Below the pieces are notes generated by a model, which saw only the letters and a list, made by a program, of their open reading frames with translations, had not been told where the DNA came from and did no database searches. Shown in pieces: positions 1-12,881 of a stretch of DNA of 64,000 bases. The position numbers were made by a program, and so were the translations under genes. Source of the DNA: Nyssa sinensis (taxonomy: Eukaryota; Streptophyta; Magnoliopsida; Cornales; Nyssaceae); assembly GCA_008638375.1 (NCBI GenBank), contig CM018051.1:26967344-27031343 (forward strand), given 5' to 3'. How positions within the stretch are numbered: the first letter of the stretch is position 1; every line of letters starts with the position of its first letter.

Positions 1-194
1 CCGGTTCACTTATATTTTAACTGAACCCTTTGGTTTTTCTAAATTAATTAAAATAAAATAAACCAATACTTTTGGTTATTACGGATTGACCCCTGGGCTT
101 TAGAAAATTATACTATGGCCCAACTGAGGGAAATATTATGCAATAAAGCCCCTGGAAAATAATTAAATAATTAATTTAATTATTTAATAAATAA

Positions 195-770
195 GGTTAA
201 ATTACTATTTTGCCCTTGTGGCAAAAACAGAGTAAACGAAGTCCAAATTAAGCATATGAATAGTGTATTTTTACTATTTTGGACATTCTGAGATCAATGG
301 TAGGGTCCGTTTTATGAGACGGAGCCCAAAAAATAAATACACGCAAGGGGTAAATGACCAAAATACCCCTGACCCAAAATTTACAAGTTATTAGTGTATT
401 CTTACTATCTCGGACCTTCTGAGTCCAATGGTGAGGTCCACGACATGAGACGGGGTTTCGAAAAATAAAGACACGTAAAGGGGTAAAATGACCAAAATAC
501 CCCTGGTACCCCTAAAGCTAAAATGAAATCAGAGAAGGTCTAAATTAACTTTCTTTGACATCCCGGACTCAAAAATGGAGTCCAAATTACGAAACGAAGT
601 ACGGAAAGATATGACACGTAAAACGATAAAATGACCATTTTGTCCTTTTATATATAATAGTCCGAATTAAATGTTAGGAAAGCCTAAACTGACTTTCTTC
701 GACACTCCGGACTCAATGGTAGAGTCTATTTGACCAAAAGAAATGTCTCAAAATAAAAAGACATAAAATT
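195..770. repeat. Degenerate ~140-bp motif, four copies, in family-A LTR
   Basis: Four diverged tandem copies carry the pattern 'GTCCaaatt ... ctattttggacattCTGAGtcaaTGGtaggGTCC ... gagac ... aaatgaccaaaatacccct'. The 'tgaccaaaatacccc' part recurs near 203, 350, 483 and 626. Equivalent arrays are found in every other LTR family of this window. Confidence 0.7.
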
Positions 771-1800
771 TGATGAATAGCATCTGTTAGATGACTATGA
801 ACTGAAATAATGCCAAAGTACTAATACTAAGGCATGTACGAGAAACGAAATACGAAAAGACACGACACGTAAACATGTCAAATAAATAACTTTAAATTAA
901 AGTTAATGGAACTCCCAGAAGAGTATAAATTGAAGTAGATTCAATTTCTAACACATTAAATTGTGTCATAGGTTAAGAATACGAGTTACATTAAGTACCT
1001 ATGAAATTATGAAATCGTTTTAGGATCTAATACGATTTAAGCATAAGTTAAGGAATATCGAAATGATATTACAATGAATATGAAGTTGATGAGATGTTTA
1101 TGAATTGTTCTTAGGAACTATCAAGAAAGTGGGAAAGCGTATTAGTAGCACTAACCCTAAAGAACCAAGGTGAGTAACCCTGTGTTTGAATTGGAGATTT
1201 AACTCCATGAATTTGACAAGGTTTTAAGTTTAAAGATATGAAGCATTTGAAATTTCAAATTCAGTATTTACATGATTCAGTTTTTAATTGTTCTATTTTA
1301 TAACCCCATTGTGACATGCTTAGTGATTGGTTTCTGCAACAGTTTTCCTTCAAAATACTTTTCAGCATGTCTAGTTAAAATGCAATTATTGTTAAATATT
1401 CTGAATTTGCTTATTTCAAGTATACGAATGTTTATTACGAAATTATGAAAAGTATCTATGAGACAAGTCACATGATAAATGTTTTATAAGATGAATGGTG
1501 CATAAGCACTTAGACAGGATTCTGAGTTTTCAGTTGCCCTGTAAAATAGGCAGGATTTTGGGTTTTACGGAACTCAATTGCCCTGTAAAATGCCCGGTAG
1601 CAGGATCTAATCCCCCAGGCAGATGAGATATCTCCATTTATAAGTAAGATGGGAGTCCGGTTCGAAACGGATTCCACTAATGAAAGTGATAAGATGATAA
1701 ATGATTTGAAAATGGAAGCAGGTTTTACCCTCATTTTCAATATGCATATGTTTCGAGTTTTATATACTCTATTTAAGAAATACATGTTATGTTATATGTT

Positions 1801-2480
1801 TTGAAGTTCATGAGTATAAGTATAGCTTGAATACTTTAAATGTTTCAAAGCTATTGTTTTACGAAATGTATATGTTTTGAGTTACATACTCTATTTGACG
1901 AAGTATAAGTATCACTTGAATACTTTTAATGTTTCAAAGCTATTGTTTTACGAAATGCATATGTTTTGAGTTATATACTCTATTTGACGAAGTATAAGTA
2001 TCGCTTGAATACTTTAATGTTTCAAAGCTATTGTTTTACGAAATGCATATGTTTTGAGTTATATACTCTATTTGACGAAGTATAAGTATCGCTTGAATAC
2101 TTTAATGTTTCAAAGCTATTGTTTTACGAAATGCATATGTTTTGAGTTATATACTCTATTTGACGAAGTATAAGTATCGCTTGAATACTTTAATGTTGCA
2201 AAGCTATTGTTTTACGAAATGCATATGTTTTGAGTTATATACTCTATTTGACGAAGTATAAGTATCGCTTGAATACTTTAATGTTTCAAAGCTATTGTTT
2301 TACGAAATGCATATGTTTTGAGTTATATACTCTATTTGACGAAGTATAAGTATCGCTTGAATACTTTAATGTTGCAAAGCTATTGTTTTACGAAATGCAT
2401 ATGTTTTGAGTTATATACTCTATTTGACAAAGTATGAGTTTAGCTTGAATACTTTAAATGTTTCAAAGCTACATGATTTA
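1801..2480. repeat. 88-bp minisatellite in family-A LTR, about 7-8 copies
   Basis: The segment beginning TGTTTCAAAGCTATTG recurs at about 1841, 1930, 2018, 2106, 2194, 2282, 2370 and 2459, a period of 88-89 bp. Copies differ by single bases such as TTTCAAAG versus TTGCAAAG. The LTRs at 45711-50039 and 50950-60579 carry only about three copies. Confidence 0.9.
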
Positions 2481-3081
2481 AGGAATGCATATATTCTGTA
2501 TTCAAAGTATACGAACAATTGGCGGTGATTATTTTACAAACTCTTATGTACTAAACCACTGCTAATTGAAAACCCCATGACAAATACTGGAATTGCTCAC
2601 AAGCTTAGATTAGCTTACCCGGACTTTGTTCGGACCCCCCTTTCAGGTAATTAGCAGCAGTCTTGACTTGAGGACGTTGATGATGAATCGGCTGATTTTG
2701 GGAAGATATGTTTAAGTAGTTTCTCTTGAGAAACCTATGAACTCTATTAGTACATTTTGTATTAGTAGATAATGTAAGGATATGTAATAAGCCCTATGGG
2801 CGATTGAACATGTATTGTATCTAATGTTATAAGTTTTTAAGTTTTTAGTTATACTCTGAATGTGTAACCATGTATGCTATGTATGGAGCAGCAGTACCGA
2901 ACGGATGTGCATAATTTAAAAATGAGAAAAGAAAAGAAAAAGTTTTTCACGCTTCCACAAAACGTATGTTGCACATCTATTAGATATCGCCGCGTATGCG
3001 AGCCTTGTCTCGGGGCCCTCGGGTCTCGGGGCGGCGATCGCGATCCGGTAATCCGCTTAGGGTGGGTTTCGGGTCGTGACA

Positions 3082-5101
3082 AATGTAGTCGATATGTCAT
3101 TGATGAGATACCCACGTAGTACAACCGGAAGAAGTCGTTGTAAAAGGACATGGTAGTCATGGCTCTTCAATCCGGATATTTTCCCATCTATAACATTTAC
3201 ACACAGAGATATATTCGATGCGTATCCATCTGGGAATTTCACCGATTTAAACCACTCGCAAATCCTCATTCTCTCTGCGGATGATAACGTATACTGTGCA
3301 AGAGGCGCGATATATTTATCACCACTAGGTATTAGGTGCAGCTCTTTCCTTATTCCCAGCTCCTGCAAGTCCAACCAGGCTTTAACACTATCTTTTGTCT
3401 TCCCTTCAATGTTCATTACAGTTCCCAGCACATTATCACATATGTTTTTCTCGATGTGCATCACATCCAAATTGTGCCTTAACTTAAGGGTCTCCCAGTA
3501 CGGCAAATCAAAAAAATGCTCTTCTTCGTCCAATTTAAGTCCACATCAGTACGCTTCCTCTTCTTACTATCTGGTATCTTCCCAAACCTCACTGGTTGGA
3601 TGACTGCTAATTGCGCCAACACGTCTTTGCCAGACAACAATGGAGGTGACAATCTGCGCTCAATTTTTTCATTAAACAAATGCTTCTGTCGATTTCACCA
3701 ACCATGTGATGGCGGTAGAAAACGACGATGGCACATGTAACATATCTTCCTCCCATTTGACAAATGTAGGGAACATGCATCCTTATTGCAAACTAGACAT
3801 GCCAAATACCCCTTAGTGCTCCACCCAGACAAGTTCCCGAATGCTGGAAAGTCATTTATGGTCCACAGTAACGCGGCATGCAATTGAAATGTCTCATTCT
3901 TAGAGACGTCATATGCCTCCACTCCCACCTCCCAGAATTCCTTCAACTCGTCCACTAAAGGACGCAAGTACACATCAATTTCATTACCAGGAGACTTCGG
4001 CCCTAGAATAAGCAACGACATGTAGATAAATGGTTCTTTCATACATTTCCACGGTGGCAAGTTATACGGCACAAGCAACACCGGCCACATGCTGTAGGCA
4101 TTACTCATGTCACCGAACGGGTTGAAACCGTCGCTAGCCAGCCCAAGTCGTACATTACGCGACTTATTTGCAAACCATTCGTGATTTGTATCAAACTCAG
4201 CCCAAGCTTGTGAATCTGCCGAATGCCTACATACATTTTCCTCAGCAACACGCTTCTCCTTATGCCACCGCATATCTTCTGCCGTCTTCTGAGACATGTA
4301 TAACCTTTGTAGCCTTAGTTTTAAGGGAAAATATCTCAACACCTTGTGCGGAATTGTCTTTCTCTTTCCTTCATTCAGCTTGTACCTAGGTTCATGGCAC
4401 ACCGTACACTCCTTACATTATTCAGTCTCCTTCCAAAATAACATACAATCGTTTTTGCAAGCATGTATGGGAATATACTCGAGGCTTAAATCTCTTAATA
4501 TTCTTTTCACCTCGTAATATGATTTCGGAAGGGCCTCCCCAGTAAGAAGCGCTGCTTTAATCAATTCAATAGCCATACTAACTAATTTGTTACTCCAACG
4601 GTTGATGGTCTTAAGATGAAGGAGTTTCACGAGAAAGTCCAGTTTCGAAAACTTATCACAACCCCGGTATAACGGCTGCCTTGCTTCCCTCAACAACGAC
4701 TCAAACGCGGTCGATGGTCCCGTGTCACTCATGTGACTACTGACCCCAGTTGTAGCCCCCTGCAAGTCTGCCAGCATTTGTGGCAGGCCTTCGTAACCAA
4801 CCCCAACATTATCACCAAAGTCATCATTGTCGTCTTCTTCTTCATCATCAAATACCACTCGTACGTCACGGCGTTCCCCGTGAAATTCCCAACACGTATA
4901 CCTCTTGTCCATCCCGTGTTCGAGTAGGTGCTCTTTGACCTCATCTATGTGCATATAATCCCTATTATTGCACCTCCTACATGGACATCTTATCCTATTT
5001 CTCCCATCTGCAGATGCACGAGCAAACTCAATAAAATCTTTGATCCCCTTCACATACCCTGGCAAATGCCTGCCCCTCAAGTCCATCCAACTCTTATCCA
5101 T
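3082..5101 (-). pseudogene. CACTA tnp2-type transposase (TNPD-like), decayed and truncated
   Basis: Read from 5101 downward, the frame starts MDKSWMDL and carries an N-terminal transposase-associated domain with a cysteine pattern (CPCRRCNN), an acidic linker, and then the tnp2 core with LASDGFNPFG, LPPWKCMKEPF, PGNEIDVYLRPLVDELKEFW and HNLDVMHIEKNICDNVLGT. Such proteins bind the element ends and catalyse excision in the nucleus. The frame is broken by an in-frame TAA at 4418-4420, an in-frame TGA at 3695-3697, and a frameshift in a seven-base A run (3510-3516 on the plus strand), after which the family motif resumes at FFDLPYW. The C-terminal part is lost where the LTR was inserted at 3081/3082. 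Family assignment is secure; activity is excluded in this copy. Confidence 0.9.
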
Positions 5102-7890
5102 TTTCGCCTACCTAATACAAGTCAAAAATGATACTCGTTATAAATATGAAACATAAATCCTATCACCTCCAACTTCTCTCTAAAGGGTAAGGTGGTCCTA
5201 TCCCATTCGTGAATGCACAATCTACATTGCAATCAGTAGCAATCAAATGCTTGATTCCACTCGGACAAAATTTCGACAGCATCTCCCCATGGTTCTCCAA
5301 GTATACGAGATAGACGTTAACACGCCTAAATATATACCCAGAGAACAATAGGAGACCGTGCTAAGATTTTATCATAGTGAAATATTCAAGCATATGCGCT
5401 ATTGATTGCAATGCAGATTTATGCATTCCCGAACTGTCCTCTCTGGACAATTCAAGAATCGATTTTCATATACACGAGCCCAATCGTGAATAAATTTCAT
5501 GACAAGATTCACATGTAATGAAAATGACTCCCGAACGGGGCTAGGCTTATATGAATGCAATTAAAAAATTCATTAGTGTAAGGGCAAACTCTGATTGTCA
5601 GACAGAGTTTTGCTTTAAAAAACATTAACAATAGCATTCAAAATGCCAATACAAAACATATTGATCTTGGTTGATAACAAGTAAAAGCACCTAGCTTTCA
5701 ATTTTTATCTATTAATTAAGGTCATTCATCAAGAATTATTTACTTCTCACCTGACAACAACAACTTAACCAACAAAAGCAAATCAATTGCTACCTAAAAC
5801 CACTAACTGAGTTAATAGCTCAGGTGTATCTAGTTGATCTCTCAATCAATAGGACTCAAGAACTCTTATTACTTGGTAGCTAAAACAAAATAAAAATAAA
5901 AATTAATGGATTAGACACAATCAACTAGTAAATAGCTAGATGTACTTACCAATAGACACTTGGAACACTGAAAGCACAGTTTCATAATCAAACTAGCTAA
6001 TGGTCCAACAGTTTAAATAAAGATTACATATATATGCAATACGTAAACTCATGTGCACATGTAGCCTCCAACTAAATTACTGGGACTAATGGTCCGAAGA
6101 TCAATGAATATTTTTTTGAAATGAATAGATAAGTTGGCATCTATTGGACCAGTCTTAGATAGGTATCTGATACACAATCATGGACCACTATGCTTGTGGA
6201 GGGTTATTACATTCCAAAGTTGATATTGAATAGAAGTCATCAACACATAGTAATTGAAAGATTATTAGATTAGAGAATGAATTTGTTGGACCTTCAACTG
6301 ATCATTAAACGATTGATACATATTCCTAACAAGGAGACTCTTAGTGTCCACATGGCCCTATTTGTAGTTAAGCTTTCATGTCAAATCAATTCCAGAAAAA
6401 TGTTCCTTTTTGTCTCTTGATACACATGAAATGTAACATCAAGTTTAATTATCTTATTTCAACATTTTTTTTAACAAATGTTTTAAATTTCTTTTTTTTT
6501 TTTTGGGTAGTCGATGGAGATTAAATACTAAACTCATCAAAATGGAAATGATTATTTTTTTACTTTAGGAGGGAAAAGAAGGAGAAGGGAAAATGTACAA
6601 ATGAAATGGTAAGCAAGAATGGAATGAGGATTTTACTTTCCGGGAGGGGGGGGATTTTTGCTAATGTTTAATCATAAATTTAAAAATTAATGAAGTATAA
6701 AAATTTAATATTGATTGATAAATTTTTTTGATAAGTAACTAAATTTAACTAAAACCTTATATTTTTTAGATACTTATCTCTTGACTCACTATTACTGGCG
6801 ATGATAGAACTATGTTGCGGCTGGGCTGGGCTAGACTACGCTACAATTAATACTACTATTTAAATTTTAGAACTCACATTTACAAATCACATGTACTCAT
6901 TAAGGCCCCAAGAAAATTGTTGTGAGTATTGATGGTAAACAATTCAAAAAAAATGTTAAGAGTTGATTAATAATTCAAAAAAATTTATAACTTCAAACTT
7001 CAAAAATTGTAAGTCGCAACATGATACCACACTCTTTTATAATTAAAAAAAATTCATAACACAAAAAAATGTATTTATAGTTGACAACTTACCATCCACT
7101 AATTTATCCTAATTTTATACATAAAAAGTCAAAACTTATCATTCAGTACTATTTTGCATATATATAATTAAGAACTTGAATATTCAATATATTATCAGGG
7201 CTTTCCATATCACTGGTAAAAAAAAAATTATTGGTAATTTATTAAATAATGTTTCACAAATTTTATTTTTTCGTTGAAGCCAAAAAAAAAAAAGTTAAGT
7301 TGGTAGCTAAAAATCCAAACGCTTGCCTAATTTCACACTTTAAAATTTAAAAGTCACAATCTCATTCTAATTTTTTTTATGAAAAAGAAAGAAGAATTAT
7401 TTTTTCACAGTGCCCAAAGCAATCTACAATTACAGTTAATAAATAAAATTTAAAAAAATTTCTAACTAATAATTATATAAATAATATTTATAAATAAAAT
7501 AAATATAAAGTTTGATGTAAACATCCAAGTCAAAAAAACAACAATAAAAGCAAGCAAATTTATGCTATTTTTTTATGTAAATTTTTTACACAAAAAAATT
7601 AGATAATGAATCTTGACTATCAAATTAGTTTATGAATGCAGGAAAGTTAAAAAATAACTAGCAATAAATAAATATTCAATTGATCATCAAATATTTTTCC
7701 AAAAATAACATGCATGTAAATTAATATAATCACTCAAAGGGCTTCTTTTTCAACATTAGAGATATAAACTAGCTAGCATGGTTTTGTTAGTAAGAAATTT
7801 CAAACCATTATACCAAGGCTTCACAAATACAATCAAATAGATGTGAGTTTGAGACAGAGAGAAGAGAAATTAAGCACAGTGGCTTACCTG
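5102..7890 (-). other. Non-coding internal CACTA region, probable 5'-UTR intron of the transposase gene
   Basis: This AT-rich stretch has no convincing coding frame. On the minus strand a good donor, CAG|GTAAGCC, sits with GT at 7887-7886, and an acceptor ATTAG at 5113-5112 lies just before the transposase ATG at 5101. A 2.8-kb 5'-UTR intron would link a CT-rich leader (about 7891-8030) to the coding exon. This is inferred from splice consensus only. I see no other recognisable gene or element between 5350 and 7860. Confidence 0.45.
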
Positions 7891-8030
7891 ATGGGCTTCC
7901 TGGCCTCCTGCGATGTGTTTCCCCCTTCCCTTTTCAGCTTCTAACCCTCAACAACAATGGAAACGGCGCATGTGAGAGAGAGAAAGAGAGTTTGTGAATT
8001 GTGAGAGAGAGAGCGATCAGATCGAGAAGA

Positions 8031-8346
8031 TATATATGGGGTTATTAGCGATGCACACTAGGCGTCGCTAATAACCCAAATGTGCGTTGCTAATGCTCCA
8101 TCTGTCTTATTTGCTACGCGAAGGCCAAGAATGCACTATTTGCGACGAACAGGTGCGTCGCTAAAGGCCACCTGGGCGTCGCTAATAGTTAGGCGCCAAT
8201 TTTCAGGCGGGAATCTCAATTTTTTTATTAATTTTTTTTCCACATTATTAGCGACGCCCATTGTGCGTCGCAAAAGGTCACTTTTAGCGACGCACAGTGT
8301 GCGTCCCTAATAATGTGCGTCGCTAAAAGTGTTATTTTTTGTAGTG
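8031..8346 (-). repeat. CACTA subterminal repeat array and terminal inverted repeat
   Basis: About ten copies of a GTGCGTCGCTAA / TTAGCGACGCAC motif occur in both orientations, including an imperfect hairpin at about 8040-8078 and a dense cluster at 8245-8335. The array ends with CACTACAAAAAAT read on the minus strand. Dense, mixed-orientation subterminal motifs are the usual binding sites for CACTA transposase accessory proteins. Confidence 0.85.
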
Positions 8347-9224
8347 TTTGTTTATTTGTTTAATTATCTATTATTATTATTAATGTTTCTTCTTTTTTTT
8401 TTTTAGTGTGTTGTATGTATGTGTGATGTAGTGTATGTATGTATGCATAGTGAATCATGTGTATAAATGTATATGTATGTGTTTAATACATTTAAATATG
8501 TATATATATATATATATGGCTGTAGTGTATACAGTTGTGTGTGTGTGCATTGTGTACAGCAGTGTGTGTGTAAGTCTAAGTGTGTGTGTGATATATACAT
8601 ACATGTATATATGTATAACCTATGCTGTCAAACCACATTTAATGAAAATCAAATTGAAAGAAATAAAGAAAAGAAAAGAGTCAGAAGAAGTGGGCTGAGG
8701 TGACTGCAAGTGGGTTGGTGTATATACCGAGAGTATAGGCTGAGTGTTTGGTGTGTGTATGGGTGTGTGTCCGTTGAGTTAGAGTGAAAGACAGAAAGAG
8801 AGAGAACCTGTGTGAGGGAGTGGTGAGCATTGGAAGGAGCCTGAGCAAAGCTTGAACCGAGAGAGGAGGAAGGGACCTACAATAGGAGGAAAAAAAAAAC
8901 CAGAAAAGTTGGTAAGTCACTCAGATTTGGTCTTTCAAATTTCTAACATGTTGCTTAGTTTTATTTATGAGACCTTATAGAACGTAAAAAGGGGATAAGT
9001 CTGCAAGAAAAATCATTAGAAAAAGTTGAGAACCGAGGGAGGTATGGTCACTTACAAGTGACTAGGATAACTTGGGTCACCAACATTTTATGCTTGAAAC
9101 CTAATATAAATAACCTAGATCTAATCCTGTGAGGTACTGCAAACTAAAAAGTGTGATTTGGGCTTAAAACATCAAAGAAAAAGCCACGAAAATGAAGGAG
9201 TAAAGTCACCGGAACCTGGGTTTG
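8347..9224 (+). mobile_element. Left part of old LTR E (interrupted by solo LTR B)
   Basis: TG- and TA-rich microsatellite DNA (8400-8610) is followed by a GA-rich stretch and a splice-donor-like AGTTG|GTAAGT (GT 8912-8913). The same succession, microsatellite then purine tract then donor, is seen in the complete LTRs of this window. The sequence continues at 12882 beyond solo LTR B. The left start of LTR E is not seen because the CACTA end abuts it at 8346. No coding frame is credible here. Confidence 0.55.
9220..9224. repeat. Target-site duplication GTTTG (left) of solo LTR B
   Basis: The five bases GTTTG precede the TG terminus at 9225 and recur at 12882-12886 right after the CA terminus. 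This defines the insertion exactly. Confidence 0.85.
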
Positions 9225-12200
9225 TGTCACGACCCAAAACCCACCCTGTGCGGATCTCGGATTGCGACTGCCGCCTTCAGGCCCGGGAGCCTGAGGGCAA
9301 GGCGAAACATGGGCGATGGTATCGGATAGCGGTGCGGCCTTGATTTGCAGAAGCGTGAAAACCCTTTTCTTTTTTTTCTTTTTTTTTTAAAAATCTGTTT
9401 AAAAACTTTCGCACAGCTGTCCGGTACTGTCGCTCTTCATAGCGGTACACATGAATAATCACATCAGAGCATACTAAAAATTAAAGTCTTATACATAATA
9501 CATATTCGAATGCCTCAAGGGCTTAAGTACATATTTGGTTGCCTCTTGGGCTTAAATACATAATTGTCCAAAAGTGTGACATCAAAATTCGACCAACCAT
9601 AGGCCCTAATACTTCCCAAAATATCTCCAGAATCCTAATGGAGCTGCCTATCATTCCTCCCCAAATTGGGCAAGGGTCCACCCATCGTCATCACCTGAAA
9701 AATGTTAGGGAATGGGGTGAGCTTCGAGAAGCCCAGTGAGTAATTCTAACATCTGTCATGGGTTTCAATTGGTAGTGGTTTCGCACGTGAGAATTTTGTA
9801 AAACACTCACTACCAATTGCTCGTATACTTGGAACATAGAGTACATGCATTCTTTAAACAATGGCTTTGAAACATTAAAGTATTCAAGCTAACTTGTACT
9901 TTCGGAATAAAGTATATGAATTTCAAATCATGTAAATATGCATGGTGAAAATGAGGAAAAAGCCTGCTTCCATTTTCAACACACACCTTATCACTTTCAT
10001 TAACAGAATCCGTTTCGAACCAGATTCCCATTTTAATTTTCGTGGAGATATCTCATATGCCTGGGGGATTAGATCCTGCTACCTGGCATTTATTCGTATC
10101 GTAGTTGGGTTCCTAAGAAACCCGATAGAAATTCGTGGTGCTTATGCACAATTTATCTTGCATTTAAAAGCATTTAACCCATAATTCCTTCCTGTGGATG
10201 CATTTAAAAGCATTCAAAACATATAGTTCATAATCTCATGATAGGGTATCGAAATACGTGAAACATGTAAATTCAGGATATATAATAACATTTGAAATCG
10301 AAATTTTAGACATGCAGAAGTATATCTCAAAGAACAGTAGTAAATTATTCAGGAAGCATGTCATAACAGAATATTTAAAACGGAATTGTGTAAAGACATA
10401 ATTTGATATTTAAAACATCATTCAAATCCGTGGAATTAAATCTCCACTTCAAATGTGAGGTTACTCACCTTGATTCCCCGGGTTTGCACTACTGGTGGGC
10501 TTTTCCCTTCCCTTTGTATTTTCTAAGAAAATTATAAAGAACTCGTTAACTTCACATTTACCTTAAATCGTTACCTATTCATGCTCTTTCATTTAATTTT
10601 AGGCCTGACGTATCCTAACTTCCTAGGATTGATCTTACTAGTCAACTTGTGGTGACTTGATGAGTTTTATTTTTCACGTGACTAAATTTTCAGTACCTAT
10701 TTTGGTGTTATGGACTTCACCGTTGGGTTTGGAATGTCCGACATAGTCAAAATAAACTATCTTTTAGTTTCGTTTGGGCTTCGGGTACCTTAGGGGTAGT
10801 TTGGTCATTTCGCGCGTCATATTTTTCGGAGTCCCATCTCGTGAACCGGACCTCATCGTTGATCTCAGAAGTGTCGAGATAATAAGAATGCACTAATAAC
10901 TCGCCTTATTTGGATGTCGGGCATATTGGGGGCAATACAGTCATTTATACCTACGTGTTTGTATTTTTCGGGACTTGGTTTTCCGAATCGGACTCTGCCA
11001 TTGAGTCCAGAATGCTTAAAATAGTGAAAATACACTATTCATTTGATTTATTCGGACTCTGTTTGACTTATTTATGACCTAGGGGTAATTTGGTCATTTT
11101 TATTTAATTAATAAATTAATTAAATAATTTAATTTATTATTTATTAATTTCTCAGGGGTATAAATGAATTAAAATTTCAGAATCTGGGCCAGAGTCAAAT
11201 TTCCCAAAACTGTTGGGGTCTTTATGTAATTTCCAGAAAATTTAAATTGAACCAAGGGGTTCAGTCCATATTCAACTGAACCAGACCGGTCCAATCCGGT
11301 TCTAACCGGTTCAGGGTAATGTGCTGACGTCAGGCTGACGTCAGCCCTACAATTTAAATTTAAATTTAACAGTAACAAAACGACGCAGTTTTAAGTTCGG
11401 TTTATACCCGTTTTTATTCGGGTCGGGGTCTGACCCGAAGACCCGATCCAAACCCGTCACTGTTCATCGTCCCCACCCGTCTAGGGCCACTGTTGCCCTA
11501 GAAAATTTTAGAATTTTCTCTCTTAAATTCGTGGGGTTTTAAGCGACGATTCCCACTGGTTTTCGTTCTAAAATGTTTCTGGGAGTGGTAGCATTCATTT
11601 GGCATCGATTTCAAGCATCAAACGCATCAATGTGGGACTGTTCTAGCCAATTATTGTGGGAAGTTACAGTCAGTTTGTACTGCCTCATTTCTTCACCATT
11701 TTGCACGAGGTTTGATCCTCTGCAACCCTTACATCCTCTACTTCAATTCTCAATTCAAAAATTTCGGTTTAAGTGTCAAAATCAAAGAATCCATCTTTGG
11801 GCCGAAAAGAATAATGCCATTTTTGGGGGTTTAAACCTAGGTTTCTAGGTCGCGGTTGGGGTTTTCCAAGGTCCTAAGAGGTCCTATTTTATGTTTCAAC
11901 CCTCAAAAGCTCAGTTGGTTAAGGTCGGATCAGACCTGCAACCTCAAGGTTCATTAATGGCGATTTTCACAGTTTGTGTTCTGGGGCAGTTTCGTAGGTC
12001 CATTTCAATCACAAGCAACCCAGTTTTTCAAGTTAAATTGTTACACATGCAATGACAGATCCTAAAGCTATAAAACAGTAGCTAAAATTCAAGAAGAAAA
12101 TTTCTAGAAAGGTTTTGAATGACTCACCCGTACAGTGGTTCCCTCACTGGTTTGTGCTCAACAGAAGCTTCAAGGGTTGGATTTGATCCCCTCCGTGCCG

Positions 12201-12881
12201 TCCTTGACTTCCTCTAAGCTCCTTCAATGGCTCACCAATGCACACACACACTTGTGTATATTTCTCTCTCTCTCTAGGATTCTCTCTCCCTATAGGATCA
12301 GTGCACAAGGTTCTCTACAGATCTGATTTCTCTTCCATGCATATATGGAGATTATCTAAAAAAAATCAGATTTTCTCTTGACCTTTCATCTCCCCCAAAT
12401 GCATGATTATTTTGCATGAAATCTGGTTGGGAGGAGATGTAATCATGGGGTGAGGGTCATGATGGCTAGGGCTTAGGATGATGCATGCTGAGGTGTTGCA
12501 TGCTTGTCCATTGGCCACTTTGGGGAATGGTCAAATCTGAATGGTATTTAAATATATATCTTTGCACATATATACACAAAAGTGCTCCTAGCCTAGATGG
12601 TAATTTTTTGGTAAAACAGATTTGCCCAGTTTGGTCAAGGGATCAAATCCTCTTGGCCACATTTTTTGGTCCTTTTTCCATATTTCGGGCTTAGGCCCTG
12701 TTTGGCTGCGCATTAATGCAGTTTCACTATTTCCTACTTAACTTTTATTCTGTAACTTATTTTTCGACGCCGTTTCTTCTGGTCAACTCCTAATTAGGTT
12801 AGCTTCTTAATTATTCTTTATGTTTGGTTCAGATAAATGATTAGTAACTAATCATTACTTAATCAGGGTCGGGGTGTTACA
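9225..12881 (-). mobile_element. Solo LTR, family B (3657 bp), minus orientation
   Basis: It begins TGTCACGACCC at 9225 and ends GGTGTTACA at 12881, so on the minus strand it runs TGTAACACC...GGTCGTGACA. It is flanked on both sides by GTTTG (9220-9224 and 12882-12886), which marks a complete insertion, and holds no PBS, PPT or coding region, which makes it a solo LTR. Internal motifs match the family design: donor 1 CGG|GTGAGT (GT 12127-12126), acceptor 1 TTCTTAG (AG 10524-10523), a 54-nt putative exon, donor 2 AAG|GTGAGTAA (GT 10468-10467) and acceptor 2 TTTTTCAG (AG 9696-9695). It also contains a pair of TGACGTCA palindromes and an ACGACGCAGTTT core at about 11380. Confidence 0.85.
12589..12660 (+). 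other. tRNA-like A-box/B-box module in LTR B (antisense to the LTR)
   Basis: TAGCCTAGATGG at 12589-12600 fits an RNA polymerase III A box, and GGGATCAAATCC ending at 12650 resembles a B box. T runs follow within 20 bp. It is too short and too diverged to be a tRNA gene. LTR B reads on the minus strand, so the module is antisense to it. Confidence 0.4.

Larger units (their letters stand above)
1..3081 (+). mobile_element. Right part of a family-A LTR (3' LTR or solo LTR), truncated by window start
   Basis: This stretch aligns by eye with the right two thirds of the complete family-A LTR at 45711-50039: the same AT-rich palindrome, the same four-copy motif at about 200-760, the same minisatellite, and the same terminus ending TCGTGACA at 3081. 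No primer-binding site follows, and the next base enters CACTA transposase sequence, so this is a plus-strand 3' LTR or a solo LTR inserted in the CACTA element. Its left end and the TSD partner lie outside the window. It has no coding capacity. Predicted splice-like signals are acceptor 1 at 1113-1114, donor 2 at 1170-1171 and acceptor 2 at 2645-2646. Confidence 0.85.
3082..8346 (-). mobile_element. CACTA (En/Spm-like) DNA transposon, 5' portion
   Basis: The right edge, read on the minus strand, begins CACTACAAAAAAT (8346 downward), the classic CACTA terminus. It is followed by an array of short GCGACGCAC-type subterminal repeats and then by a tnp2-type transposase on the minus strand. The left (3') end is not present: a family-A LTR occupies 1-3081 and the rest of the transposon must lie beyond it. 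The transposase is disabled, so this copy is not autonomous. The 3-bp TSD typical of CACTA elements cannot be tested because the other terminus is absent. Confidence 0.88.

Noticed and set aside
5350..7860. Possible nested MITE or hidden gene in the AT-rich CACTA interior
   Set aside because: No terminal inverted repeats with a duplication and no coding frame could be identified.
11909..11960. Second tRNA-like module in LTR B (GCTCAGTTGGTTAAGG)
   Set aside because: The A-box-like part is good, but the following sequence is ordinary LTR shared with LTR D at about 57690-57770 and lacks a proper B box.
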